NCBI GenBank assembly: GCA_964036195.1
Contig: OZ038453.1
Coordinates: 2,437,438 to 2,501,437, forward strand
Source of the DNA: Sphaerolaimus hirsutus
Taxonomy: Eukaryota; Nematoda; Chromadorea; Monhysterida; Sphaerolaimidae
Length of the DNA: 64,000 nucleotides
Direction: 5' to 3'
Shown: piece after piece, positions 24,112 to 35,168 of the stretch
How the letters are laid out: each line of letters begins with the position of its first letter
How positions within the stretch are numbered: the first letter of the stretch is position 1
Made by a program: the position numbers and the translations under genes
The notes under the pieces: model-generated
What the model saw: only the letters and a program-made list of their open reading frames with translations
What the model was told of the DNA's origin: nothing
The model's database searches: none

Positions 24112-24374
24112 TACCGTATTTCCTCGAAATACCCCCCTCAAAATGGACACTATGAACTTATAACCCCCCTCGAAATACCCCCCCCCAAATTAAGTGTATA
24201 GAGAACGTAAATGACAAAGGCTGCGATTTGTCATCCGGGCAATGCAGAACACACGTTAAAAACGATGACTCTGTTATGTGAGAACATCTACACTTATACA
24301 AGTCTTTAGAGTCTTATAAATTGCGATTTTTGTTGCATTTTTCGACGTCTGCGTACGTTTCAAACGACAATTTA
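24112..24374. mobile_element. Left half of a TACCGTATTT-family MITE, cut by a mariner-like insertion
   Basis: It matches the left half of the copy at 52025 up to GACGACAATTTA, where the mariner-like element begins. No right half was found beyond 25231. Confidence 0.7.
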
Positions 24375-25231
24375 TTGGGCTGTCGGGAAAGTTCGTTCCG
24401 TCTTCCCTTGGATGGTCGGGGATTGTGAGTTTTGAGTCGGTGTATATAAGCTGGAATTACGGCTCAACGTAAAATTCAAAAATAAAAGTTTACCGCGAAA
24501 TTGATTACATAAAAGTGGATATCTCCAACTTTATGTTTCCAACTGATTTTACATATTGAAATTTCATCGAAAAATCGAAAACTCCGGAAACGCTGGATCG
24601 TGCACGTTGAGTTTTGAACATTATTAAGAGATAAATTAGCACTGCATCGACTGTAAAAAAATCAACTTTGTGGAAAAATTTATGCTTGAATAAATTCCCG
24701 CTTACCGTATTTCCTCGAAATACCCCCCCCCCCCTCGTTTGACCCCCCCCCCCCCTCTCGAGACCACTATGAAACAATCACCCCCCCTCGAAATACCCCC
24801 TCCAGATTGAGTGTAAAGAGAACGTACATGACAAATACGGTAGTTTGTGTTCTGTGTAATGCAGAACACACGTTAAAACAATGTCGGTGTCACGTTAGAA
24901 CAGTGTACATACCACCTACATACTAATATTAGTCTACAGAACCTTATAAATGGCGGTTTTTGTTGCATTTTTCGACGTCTGCGTTTGTTTCAGACGACAA
25001 TTTCATACTTGGTTTTCAAAAATTTTCTTGTGAAATAATAACCCCCCCTCGAAATACTCCCCCTCGTTTAACCCCCCCCCCCCCCCGCCTCTCGGGACCA
25101 CTATGAAATAATCACCCCCCGGGGGGTATTTCGAGGAAATACGGTATATACGCCGGCTGAATGCCCACTGATCGTCCAGCACGATCCAATGGGAGACGAT
25201 CCTGAAACGGAACGAACTTTACCGACGGTGT
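24375..25231. mobile_element. Mariner-like deletion derivative
   Basis: The left end holds GTCGGGAAAGTTCGTTCCG and the right end, inverted, CGTCGGTAAAGTTCGTTCCG; TA lies on both sides. No transposase frame remains. A TACCGTATTT MITE (24703-25146) interrupts it. Confidence 0.75.
24703..25146. mobile_element. TACCGTATTT-family MITE nested in the mariner-like element
   Basis: It has complete inverted ends and long C-runs, and shares its core with the copies at 7691 and 48141 (AACACACGTTAAAACAATGT, TACTAATATTAGTC). Confidence 0.85.
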
Positions 25232-25470
25232 TAGTAAACTAGCGTGTGCAGCGACACAAATGTGCAAAAAGTCAATGTGGAATGTGCGCAAACGAAATCT
25301 TTTTACAACTTTTAAAATATCCATGAGAAATATAATAAATTTTTCTGACACACGCGTATGTAATAATTATGATCGATTTGATGATGGGATTGTTTACTTA
25401 TTTGTTAGACAACTTTCTTAAGTTTGAAATTTTGGTAAAATGGATAGGTATTTTCAGAGAAAAAGTTGTC

Positions 25471-26200
25471 GGCTATTTACACAGGCCCCGGCCGGGGACC
25501 GGTCCCCGGCAAAAAAATTAAAATTGTCAAAAGTCAGTAATTAGTCTGTATGGGTTGATTGCATATAAATTAGGTCAATTAACACCAAATTTGCATGCAC
25601 AAAATTTCTGCAACACGGTTACACACACCCATGCATATTTTTTGGTGGTGTGTTAATTTATTTCGATTTGGCTCAAATTTGGCATGCCTGTGTACTCCTT
25701 CACTTAGTGAGTTCCCATGCCAAATTTCAGCTCAGGGCAATTAGCGAATCCTATTTTATTTAGACTTTTATCTTCATCAATCACTGTATTTTTGTATAGT
25801 GATCGAAATCCTGCCAGGGACCAGTCCCCAGCAATGTCGAAATGGCCCCGACCGGGGTCAAATGTCCCCGGTGAGAAAACTTTTTTTTCAGTAAACAAAT
25901 AATTTTGTTCCCGGACTGGAGACATTCGTCCCAGGCAGGGTTCAAGCATTAGGATTCACAAATCGCCCTGAGCTGAAATTTGGCATGAGAACTCACTAAG
26001 CTCACAAATTACAACAAATCCACAAAAAATTATACACTCCCCCAAAATAAATGCATCAGCACATGTAACCATCTTGCAAAAATTTTGTGCATGCTAATTT
26101 GGTGATAATTCACCTAATTAACATGCAAACAACCCATACACACCAATTATAGACTTTTGAAAAATTTTATTTTTTTGGCGGGGACCTGTGTAAATAGCCA
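25471..26200. mobile_element. GGCTATTTACACAGG-ended element, 9-bp target duplication
   Basis: The left GGCTATTTACACAGG and right CCTGTGTAAATAGCC are inverted. AAAGTTGTC flanks both sides (25462-25470, 26201-26209). The arms are imperfectly palindromic and rich in GGGGACCGGTCCCCGG words near the ends. A 9-bp duplication suggests a Mutator-like rather than a hAT origin. Confidence 0.8.
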
Positions 26201-26317
26201 AAGTTGTCTGCATATCTATAAAAAATAATACCAATTTTTTACGGTGAACGCCTGGAATGCATAAAAAAACGTAATGGAAACAGCGGGGGTTCCTAAACTT
26301 GAGGTAAGTTGACAAGA

Positions 26318-26397
26318 AAACTTGTGACGAGGCAATTATTTTTCTCCACAATTAAACTTGTGACGAGGCAATTATTTTTCTCCACAATTAAACTTGT
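26318..26397. repeat. 36-bp tandem duplication
   Basis: AAACTTGTGACGAGGC... is followed 36 bp later by an identical copy, then by the start of a third (AAACTTGTGG). Confidence 0.85.
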
Positions 26398-26671
26398 GGC
26401 ATATAAGTTTACTTGTCATCTGACCTACATAGCACAGTAACCAACATCATTTCAACTTTAGGTAAGTAACATTTGTTTTATTTGGCTAGGCGCCAATTTT
26501 TCTGGATGGTGCCATAACGTCATTTTACATATTTTCTTGCCATTTATCCATTTGACGAAATGGCCCCAGAAAGTAGAAACAACGTATTGATCAAACTGAA
26601 CATGTAAAAACGATTAGGCATGTGGGTGCGTTCTGATCAAAAAATGGTAATAAATGTGTCAAAACGGGATA

Positions 26672-26791
26672 TACCGTATTTCTACTAATAAAGAAGTGCC
26701 GTTATATTTTTTTGTTTACTGTTTTACCTGCCCTTCTATAGGAGGTGCTCTTCTATTGGAGGTATGCCATTCAATTAGACGAAATATCGTA
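26672..26791. mobile_element. Short TACCGTATTTCT...GTTCTAT-family MITE
   Basis: Ends TACCGTATTTCTACTAATA and ATTAGACGAAATATCGTA are inverted. It is the small relative of 39249-39691 and 51770-51852, whose interiors repeat TGCCGTTCTATT. Confidence 0.65.
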
Positions 26792-26810
26792 GATAACAGT
26801 AAAGAACTTA

Positions 26811-27103
26811 TTGACCCACCGCATACTGCAAAGTGGCACGGGCGGTTCGGACGTTTTTAATTTCCGCCCGAGCGGAATTGTAAAGTCGGTTCGGACGATT
26901 TTATTTACGACAAATCTAAAAAAACTACTGAAATTTGGGTCGGTTCGGACGATTTTATTTACGACAAATCTAAAAAAACTACTGAAATTTGGGTCGGTTC
27001 GGACGATTTTTATTCCACGCCTCTTTTTAACTCCGCCTTTGAATTCCGACCGTGCAAAAAAACGTCCGAAGCTCGTGCCACTTTGCAGTGTGCGGTGGGC
27101 CAA
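26811..27103. mobile_element. Inverted-repeat element just upstream of PTDSS1, with internal 54-bp tandem repeat
   Basis: ACCCACCGCATACTGCAAAG on the left mirrors CTTTGCAGTGTGCGGTGGG on the right. Inside, a 54-bp unit beginning GTCGGTTCGGACGATTTT is repeated twice with a partial third (26885, 26939, 26993). The right end is 177 bp before the proposed PTDSS1 start codon. Confidence 0.75.
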
Positions 27104-27279
27104 TGATCACGATAAATGGAAGTAAATTGAAGAAATGACCAAATTTGCGCCACAAATGTATCCAAAACCTGATTAATTCCAAAAATAAAAATTTCAAAAC
27201 AAAAAGTCGAGCTATTGGCACATATCCAAAACCTTCAAACCTCCACCCATCCGTCCCATTTTATGCGGCCAAACGAAAA

Positions 27280-30200
27280 ATGACCTCTCGGACCCAAAAA
27301 CATTTACCCGAAAATTCCAAAATTGGCAACTTTTCAAATTTGAAGAAACGTCGCCGCAGATTGAGTACGGACACGAAACATTTAAAGAATGTCGATAAAT
27401 TTGAACATGGCGCCCGTGCGGCTAGAAGTCAGTCCAGCGCGGTGGAATATTTCTACGATTTCGATGTTCGTGTCTGTCGTTGTTTTTTATTTGAAATTTG
27501 TGTTTTCGTCACAAATTTTTGTAGTTGGCAAAGAGCCAAAAATGCTTTTTTCACATTTACAGACTGTCAATGAGCGCCCCGTCGAAGATATGACATTGCA
27601 ATTTTTCTACACACCGCACACAATCAGTTTACTAGCCATTGGAACGATTTTCCTTATTTACACTGTATTTACTCAGTCGGTTTAAAGTTTCATTTCTCTC
27701 GATTTTTTAAAGTTTAAAGTTGCATAATTTTTTGGACTTCTCAGGGATGACTCATCAAGAGAGAACAATGTCTGGCAGGGCTTTAAGTGTGTATTTCTGT
27801 TTTTCATGGCTGTTTCATTGCTCGCTTTTCCAAATGGTATGTTTACAGTGTTTTGAACTGTTGATGTTATGAAAAACATACTTTTAAAAGTCTGGTTCAA
27901 AACTATCATTCCAAATTTCCAGATGAGTTTTCAGAAATTTTGAGAGAGAATATGGACCGAAAATATATAAAATGGGTATTTTGGTGACAATTGTTGCAAA
28001 ATTTAATTTTATTACATTTGGGTACATAAAATGTGTTTTTTATGGCTTAGGGTACAATAGCCAAATATTTTGCATCAACATACTGTTTAAATTCATTTTT
28101 TAAATGATCATTACCACGTCCAAGTGTTTAAAATTCGTTTTTATTCAAATTCTCCAATTTTCAGGTCCGTTCACCCGTCCACATCCGGCCGTGTGGCGTC
28201 TGGTATTCGGAATGTCCGTCTTCTATTTGATGTTTCTAGTTTTTGTCGTATTTCAAACTTTTGCGGACATTAAGGCGGGGCTAAAGTGGTTCGATCCCCA
28301 GAGATTGAGCCAGTGGGAATTGGATGAAAAGGTTAGATAAACTACTTTTTATCTTCATTGTTAATGTGTTTTTGATGTGTTTTTTAAAATGGTCAAAATT
28401 GGCGTTTTACAGAATTACCATGTTTTGACTTTTGATGTTGAGTTTATGTTATTTACCATATTTTGATTACTGAGAAATGCGAACGGAAAGTGTGAATTTT
28501 ATGCCACTTCTCTGCCATCCAAGTATATTTTTAACTTTTTGTGAAATAACAGTGAGAAACCCTTGATACCTTTGTCTAAAATCCCGATCCCGAAAATTCG
28601 AAAAACCGATCCCGAAAAGTCGATCCCGATCGAACCCTAATTGACTATACCAATTGATTGCAGTTGAGAATCTTCAATCCCTAATTTCAGTTCGCAAACT
28701 GTCACAATCCGTCAACTCACAGGAATACGCCGTCAACTGCAGCGATCTTTCTTTGGCCCGTCTCTGGGATCACATGGACGTATTTGCATTTGGTCACTTT
28801 TTTGGCTGGGCCATGAAAGCGCTGCTAATTAGACACACTGTGCTTTTGTGGTATATAAGTATTACCTGGGAAATGACTGAGGTGTGTGGTTTTGAACTTG
28901 GGTTGGGAAAAAATTTGGGTTTTTTAAACGACTTAATTTTTAAAAACCAATATATAAAAATCAATAAAAAACTCTTTTCATAACCGTCTTTTACTTTAAC
29001 AATATGAATTTTACATGGAATCGTGTAAATAGGCGAATGTAGTAAGTGTGGTTTTTCCCACTTCAGAAGTGTGTGGAAGGATATTTGATGGAATTTGTAT
29101 TTTACACTAAAATTTTGCAGCTTATAATTACATGGTTTGCTAGTAAAAACGAGAAAAAAACCCAATGAAAACCTCTCACAGTCAATCTTTAATTTCACTT
29201 GCGCGCTTGCATACAAAAATTGCAAATTACCTAGTCTACCAGAAATGCAAGTCTACCATAAGAAATTTTGTCTTTTGATTTTTGTAAAAATCAGTTACCA
29301 CCCTGTGATTTAAAAAAATCCGTTTTTAAAATATAATAAAATACAGTTTTGAAAAACAAGTGCCCTAGTTTGTAGATGGGTGAATTTACGTTTTATTTAT
29401 AGGTGTACCCCTTTTGGTGTTTGAACCCCTGATGTAGGCACATTCTAACGGGGGTGCACTGATACGCACATCTGCCCGATACGCACATTTGCCCGTTTTT
29501 TTCACTTGACACTTTTTCAAGTGATTTTCAGATATGAGTGAAGTGAAAAAAGTTCACTAATGTCATTGCGCAACTTTTTTTCACTTTACTCATATCTGAA
29601 AATCACTTGAAAAAGTGTCAAGTGAAAAAAAACGGGCAAATGTGCGTAACGGGCAGATGTGCGTATCAGGCCTGCCCCATTCTAACACCCCATTCCAGAT
29701 GATATTTACTCATCTGTTGCCCAATTTCGCTGAATGCTGGTGGGACGCCATTTTATTGGATGTAATTTTGTGCAATGGATTGGGAATTGCCGTTGGCATG
29801 TTTGTGTGCCATAAATTGGAAATTATGAATTATCATTGGGAAAGTATAAAGTTGGTTAATTTTTTTTGGTGCTGGGGAAGGGGTTGTTTTAAAGTGGCTG
29901 AAGTTTTATAAAAAAGAAGTGTTTTTACACCCTTAAGTGTGTAGTAACTAAGGAAATTAAAAATTTGAAAAAATTTGCTTTTTTACTTCTTGTCACTCGA
30001 CAAATTGGGCTAAAATTTCTTAATAATCGCTCGAAAAAGATAGTTGGTCGATATTTTATTTATTTTTTTAAGGGGGGGGTCGGGTTGAGAGATATAACCC
30101 AAAAGCTTCGCTCCGGGATAGATACATAGTTGCGCGATTTTGGGGTCGCCCCCCAACCCCCAATTGTAGACCCCCTTTACATAACCCCCTCAAAACCCCC

Positions 30201-32639
30201 CATAGACACATCCGCACAATGCGCGGTAAAGTGCGCAGGGCCGTACTTCAATTCACCCCCCAGGACTGGACCCAATTCCAATGGTTCCGCCCCCATAGTT
30301 CGTATTGGCGCGGCGGGGCCGTGGCCCTATTTGTTATAGTCTGGCAGTTGACTGAATTGAACACGTTTTTTTTGAAGCATATATTTGCGATTGATACGGC
30401 CCACCCCCTGGTTTGGGGCAGGATTTTGTTCATCGCTTTTACTTCCATGCCCGCTGTTAGGTGAGATTTGGGGAGGATTTGATTTGGATGTGAGGCGCCC
30501 GAGTAGGGGTGGGCCATGTTTTTTTTAAAGGTTTTTTAGAAAAACGTTTTAAAACAAACATGTTTTTTTTAAAAATTTCAGCCTAAATTTTTACTGAATA
30601 CTTATGCACTAGGTATTTTCCAATCTTTTTGCGTATAGAATTGTGTACGCTTTACAATTTGAACGTTACCATATGATAATATTTGGCACTTTGGAGATCG
30701 GTTTTTTTAACATTAAATGTCGGTTGATCGGTATTTGGAACAGGGCCGTAAAATTCCGACGTTTCCCACTCACAAATCAACCCGTCACTTTACTGACAAC
30801 TTACCACTTTCCCTGTCACTTACCACTTAAGTCACACTTATTCTCCCCCCCAGACAATACTACTACTACGTGACGGACCCCAGCGCCCCCCGTCTGGGCT
30901 CGCAGTGCTGGGTGTACGCGGCCACGGTGGCCACCGAGAGCATCATCTGCATCAAGTTCGGCCTCAAGCTGTTCGCCAAAACGCACGCCTTGAGTATTGC
31001 CGCGTGGATCTTTTTGCTGGTTGGCAGGGCGTAGCCAGGATTTTTGAGCGGGGGGGGCGGTTTGTTCACGGAGCCCGGCGAACGGGGGGGGGCGCCCCCC
31101 CCCCTAAAATTTTACCCCTGTGGTAGGGGAATGGCGCCATTCGTAGGCGCCACGCCAATTTCGCCACTGGCGTTGGCATTGGCGCCAAAACAGCAGTAAA
31201 CGTCTGTATTTTACAGGCATATACAGCGACATGGACAGAAATTGAGTCCATTTTCACTGGCTTTTAAGCGGCAGAGACGGGTCAGGCAAAAATATATGTT
31301 GTGAAGGGAGTATGCGCGCTTGCGTGCAAAATTTTTTCAAACTGTCGATAAAATCGTCGTCTGAAAGTGCCATTTCTGGCACATTTTTTGGCCCGGCCCG
31401 GGAAGGGGGCCCCAGCCCCCCCCCCTGGCTACGTCCTTGCTGGTTGGGGAAGGGCGGGGGTTATTTGAGTGTGATGATGTTCTGGGTTGAGTCGAGGGAA
31501 AAATCAATTTTTTTAACGCCTTGATTTTATGAAAAAATCAGTTAAAAAGATTTATGGTCGTCCCTAAACTTGGGCCACTCCCAGACCCTGTCAAATGTGA
31601 ATTGTCATGCAAAGTGTCAAAAGTCATGTAAAATGCCCTGGAAAATGTAAAATGTCATGCAAAGTGTCAAAAGTCTTGTAAAATGCCCCGTGAAATGTAA
31701 AATATCATGCAAAGTGTCTTTTCATGTTGAATTCTCTGGAAAATATTAAATGTCATGCAAAGTGTCAAAAGTCATGTAAAATGCCCTGGAAAATAGCAAG
31801 TTCTCACTCGTCCACTAAACTTTATCCCTGTCGCCCACGCAGAACATCTCACACATAATTTCACAATTTTTTTACACTTTTTGAAGTTTTTTCTCCCATC
31901 TCAGATAGCTGGAAGCTTCGTATGTGTTTACTTGGCGACATTGCGCGCCAGAAGCCCCGATGTGAGTTTCATTTTGCGTGAATTACATTTTTCGTTTGTT
32001 TACTGTGGCGGCGCAAATTTTTCTGTATTTATCAGGTATATCGGTCCGCACTAGGTAGGGTCAACAAATTTTTTTACGGAAAACGGAAACGGGATAAATT
32101 GTGCCTGCGGAAACGGAAAACGGAAAAAAAATTTGCCCAAGTAAGCGGAAACGGAAATTTTTTTGCACTTACCGGAAAACGGAAACGGAAATTTTTTGGC
32201 ACTTGCCGGAAAACGGCACGGAAAAAAATTTGCCTGCGGAAACGGAAAACGGAAAGTTGACACCCTAGTCCGCACCCTTGTATCTTGCAACTGGACAAAA
32301 TAGATAGCTGCCCGATTAAAGGGCCCCTGCCCTTAACCCCCCCCCCCCATTGGAAACACATATGCACACAATTCAACTACCCCCCCCCCCCCAAACCAGT
32401 ACACCCGCGTAATCCGAGTGGGCGGCACATCACCCAGCGACCCAAAAGAACCTGGACATTTTCCGCCCAGTCCCAGCGGGCCCAGACACACCGAGCACGC
32501 GTATTTGGACTCGTCGGCGGAAAATTTACACTTTGAGCCGTATTTGGGGGGTGATAGTGAGACTCAACTCAGTTCCAGGGGGGGGTCAGGGCAGGAGAGA
32601 GAATTTGGACAGGGGGAAGGGGGGTGTTGGACATGTTAG
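27280..32639 (+). CDS. PTDSS1: Phosphatidylserine synthase, PSS1 type (base-exchange enzyme)
   Basis: This integral ER membrane enzyme exchanges the head group of phosphatidylcholine for serine. Ten exons join with consistent phases: 27280-27465, 27563-27675, 27745-27836, 28165-28331, 28723-28881, 29699-29850, 30206-30460, 30854-31019, 31905-31961, 32400-32639. The total is 1,587 nt, 528 codons plus stop, against 473 residues in human PSS1. Family blocks in order are [73 protein letters not shown] and QCWVY. The residues I recall as essential in mammalian PSS1 (H172, E197, E200, N209, E212, D216, D221, N226) are all kept. These blocks fit PSS1 better than PSS2. The start (ATG 27280) is tentative; exon 1 has a basic [10 protein letters not shown] stretch. 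The C-terminal exon is divergent and low in complexity. All introns are GT-AG. Three contain transposons that touch splice signals or have clear target duplications. Confidence 0.93.
28583..28645. repeat. Right-end fragment of a CCCGAT-array element in PTDSS1 intron 4
   Basis: ATCCCGATCCCG units lead to GATCGAACCCTA, the end sequence of that family. The left half is missing. Confidence 0.6.
29450..29678. mobile_element. Palindromic GATACGCACA-family MITE in PTDSS1 intron 5, copy 3
   Basis: It is a 229-bp hairpin with perfect 8-bp duplication ATTCTAAC (29442-29449, 29679-29686). The right duplicate ends 12 bases before exon 6 (29699) and contains CTAAC, a plausible branch site. Confidence 0.92.
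31025..31439. mobile_element. hAT-like MITE inserted on the exon 8 splice donor of PTDSS1
   Basis: It starts CAGGGCGTAGCCAGG and ends with the inverse CCTGGCTACGTCCTTG. A perfect 8-bp duplication CTGGTTGG lies at 31017-31024 and 31440-31447. Exon 8 ends at 31019, inside the left duplicate, so the last codon CTG and the donor GT occur on both sides. GGCGCC words lie inside (31134-31180). Confidence 0.92.
31570..31805. repeat. Tandem-like TGTCATGCAAAGTGTCAAAAGTC repeats in PTDSS1 intron 8
   Basis: A unit of about 50 bp (GTCATGCAAAGTGTCAAA plus TGTAAAATGCCCTGGAAA) is repeated about four times. It resembles the interiors of elements at 43689, 50425 and 53735. Confidence 0.7.
32052..32267. mobile_element. 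hAT-like MITE with GGAAAACGG arrays in PTDSS1 intron 9
   Basis: It starts TAGGTAGGGTCAAC and ends GTTGACACCCTA. Perfect 8-bp duplication GTCCGCAC lies at 32044-32051 and 32268-32275. The interior consists of GGAAAACGGAAAC units separated by ATTTTTTT spacers. Confidence 0.9.
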
Positions 32640-32817
32640 GGTTGGTTTGGGGTCTGTTTCAAGTGCAAAAAAGTGTTAAGTTCAAGTTGTAGGTGGTAAA
32701 TCAAGTGACTGCTAAACATAAGTGAGAAGTAAGTTTCTGGTTGAAAGTAGTTTTGAATCCGCTTGTCACCTTACTTACCACATTCGACTTGATGTGTTCT
32801 CTTGGACGTAAGCCCAC

Positions 32818-33200
32818 TAGTCATGTAAACCATCTAGTCATTTACACCCGCCAGTCATGCATTTTAGGCAGGATTAGCATGGCATGAGGGTTAGCGGCAG
32901 TGGTTTTACATGATTACTGTACATAGCGTGGACCGCAGTGCGTGTGCAGTGGCATTGTTTTTGTTACTATCTTTGACAATACCGCTCAATGAAAAATTGA
33001 CAATCAAATGTGTGACAACAAAGTTTTCAATTTTTCTTCGACTGATATCATGAAACAGCGACAAGAGCAATGTGAGTACACGCGCTATGTAAATACTCTA
33101 CTAATCCTGCAAACTCGTTCCCGCTAACCCCCGTGCCATGTTTTTCCCGCCTAAAATACATGACTGGCGAGTCTACATGACTAGCGGGTTTACATGACTA
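32818..33200. mobile_element. TAGTCATGTAAACC-ended inverted-repeat element
   Basis: The left arm TAGTCATGTAAACCATCTAG and the right arm, inverted, TAGTCATGTAAACCCGCTAG pair. Both arms continue through CGCCAGTCATG and TTTTAGGC. The GTTAGCGG segment near 32890 has its inverse near 33120. Confidence 0.75.
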
Positions 33201-33205
33201 CAGTC

Positions 33206-33424
33206 ACAGGGTGTTTTATTGTCCGTTTGACGGATTGGGCCCTGGAATTTATTAAGGACGGATGGAGTTTTTTAACAACGTTTTTTAAGAACGCAAGCAT
33301 TGATACCGGTGCAACCCCCCCCCCCCCCAAACGCAGGAAACGCGCACAGCGGTGCGTCGGCGCAGACGGACGCACCCGGCCGTGCAGAACAGCTCCAGCG
33401 ACGACTCCGACCCCACCGACGAGT
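33206..33424 (+). other. Possible coding exons of an unidentified gene
   Basis: After GTCACAG at about 33208 a frame encodes a hydrophobic segment with DWALEFIKDGWSFL and reaches GATACCG|GTGCAA. After a C-run and AACGCAG at about 33341 a frame encodes a basic patch then SSSDDSDPTDE and a stop. Both look like real protein, but the splice phase between them does not match. A link to PTDSS1 as an alternative 3' end, or a fragment of another gene, is possible. Confidence 0.25.
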
Positions 33425-33706
33425 AGGTGCAAATGTCAACTGGATCGGGTTGTAACTGCGAACTGCAGTTGACGGATGACATTTATGGAAGTGGATCTGT
33501 TTTGAGTTGACATGGTCGGGTTTTTTTCCGACAGTTGAAACAACATTGTTTGTTTATTTTTTTAAACGCAAGCGTAGAAAGCATTTTCTTAAATGCCGGG
33601 TCGTTTAGAAAGACGCTTTCTTGATCCCCAGTTTTGAGCACATGTGAGTTCACCAGAGTGATTAATTTTTAATCTCCGTAAACTGTTGTTCACGAACTTT
33701 TCATTG

Positions 33707-34454
33707 GCCCCACACTAGGGTTCAAACGGGATCCCGATCCCGATCCCGGATCCCGTGAAATTCCGGGATTTAGCAGTCCCGATCCCGATCCCGAAACCCC
33801 AATCCCGATCCCGATCCCGAAATCCAAAAATACCAATCCCGATCCCGATCCCGAGAACTTTCAAATCCCGATCCCGATCCCGAGAATCTCCCAAGTCCGG
33901 GATCCCGATCCCGGAAAAAATAGTGAAAATTATGAAAAGTGAAAAAATGACATTTTTGCATGCAAAAATGTGAACGCAAACCCCCAGCGTCCATTTTATG
34001 TCACTTTTCTGGTATCCAACAGTGTTTTGAGACCTTTATGAACAACTGTGAATGCCAGAACAGTGACGAAAATCGCTATCCCTAGACCCCAATCCCGATC
34101 CCGAAAAAATGCCAATCCCGATCCCGATCCCGTGACCCCAATCCCGGCCAATCCCGATCCCGATCCCGAAATCTCAAAATACCAATCCCGATCCCGATCC
34201 CGATCCCGAAACCCCAATCCCGATCCCGATCCTGAAATCTCAAAAAGTGAATCCCGATCCCCATCCCGAAAAGTCAATCCCGTTTGAACCCTACCCCACA
34301 CACGCTAGTTGACATGGACACCAAATGTCAACTGGTTCCGTTCCTAATTCAAAGATTGCGTTTGAACGTCGTTCGTCCATTCGTCATCAAGCTTTGGATC
34401 GGGATCGGCACCAGTTGACATTTGGTGTCGGTGTCAACTAGCGTGTGGGTGCCC
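33707..34454. mobile_element. Hairpin MITE of the CACACACTAGTTGACAT family, split by a CCCGAT element
   Basis: The arms GCTAGTTGACATGGACACC and, inverted, GCTAGTTGACACCGACACC pair. The left tip (GGCCCCACAC) is separated from the arm by the insertion at 33717-34293. A clean 160-bp copy is at 43016-43175. Confidence 0.75.
33717..34293. mobile_element. CCCGAT-array hAT-like element, complete copy
   Basis: It starts TAGGGTTCAAACGGGATC and ends with the inverse GTTTGAACCCTA. Perfect 8-bp duplication CCCCACAC lies at 33709-33716 and 34294-34301. (CCCGAT)n arrays fill both flanks of a short unique core containing GTGACGAAAATCGCTATCC. Both strands read open as RD or GS/IG repeats, which are artefacts. 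Confidence 0.93.
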
Positions 34455-35168
34455 ATTCTGGTGAACTCAAATGTGTTTTAAACAGATTTATCAAATTTGG
34501 AATTTTCAGTTCGCAACTAGTGTGTAGGGCTATTGGGTTGTGTTGAATTGAATTTAGTTGTTCTTGTACAATGTTGTATTGGTTACGTAATTGAAGTTAG
34601 ATGGGGGTTCAACTCCGCTGACTGAATACAGGGGTCTCCAATTAGGGGTACCCGCCTGGAGACCGAAAAATATGGGCCAGCTATCTATGTATCCCAGCTA
34701 TATATGTAAGTTTATCCTTGCTAGCTCAGCAAATATCTATCCATTTATCAATAAGGAAAAATTTTGGCTGCTATTTTTGATGAAAAAATTGGAAGCATTC
34801 CAAGAACAGTGATTACGTATTTCAGCTTCCTACAGAACGTTGTGTGGATTTTTTATTTTATGGAGCTTTTTAAAGGATTTTTTAATTTTTTGGCGTACAT
34901 AAGTATCCGTTGGCGCATTGCCAACGTATGGACATAAGTCAGGGTACATGTTAATTTTTCGGTACGCGGAGTAGACTAAACCCCTTTGTAGCTTTGGATA
35001 GGTCATTCGTTAGATTACACGGTCTGTTTCCAAATGTTTTTTATCGTGTTTATTTTGTTCATTCGGTTTTTGTTGTTGGAAGGTAAAGGCTGCTTAGGCT
35101 GTGCGTGTGTGTTTTGTTCAATTTTTACAAACGTTGTACTTGTAAAAACAATACATTTCACATATATT
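34455..35168. other. No gene seen
   Basis: Only a short hairpin GGTCTCC...GGAGACC (about 34633-34665) and CAGCTATCTATG words stand out. The 73-codon frame at 34591 has no support. Confidence 0.5.

Noticed and set aside
33209..33310. Bcl-2 family BH2-like motif (W..EFI..GW..F)
   Set aside because: There is no BH1 or BH3 sequence nearby and the exon chain cannot be joined in phase; too weak for a call.
34630..34670. GGTCTCC...GGAGACC hairpin as a terminator or regulatory RNA
   Set aside because: Only seven paired bases in animal DNA, without conservation in other copies seen here.
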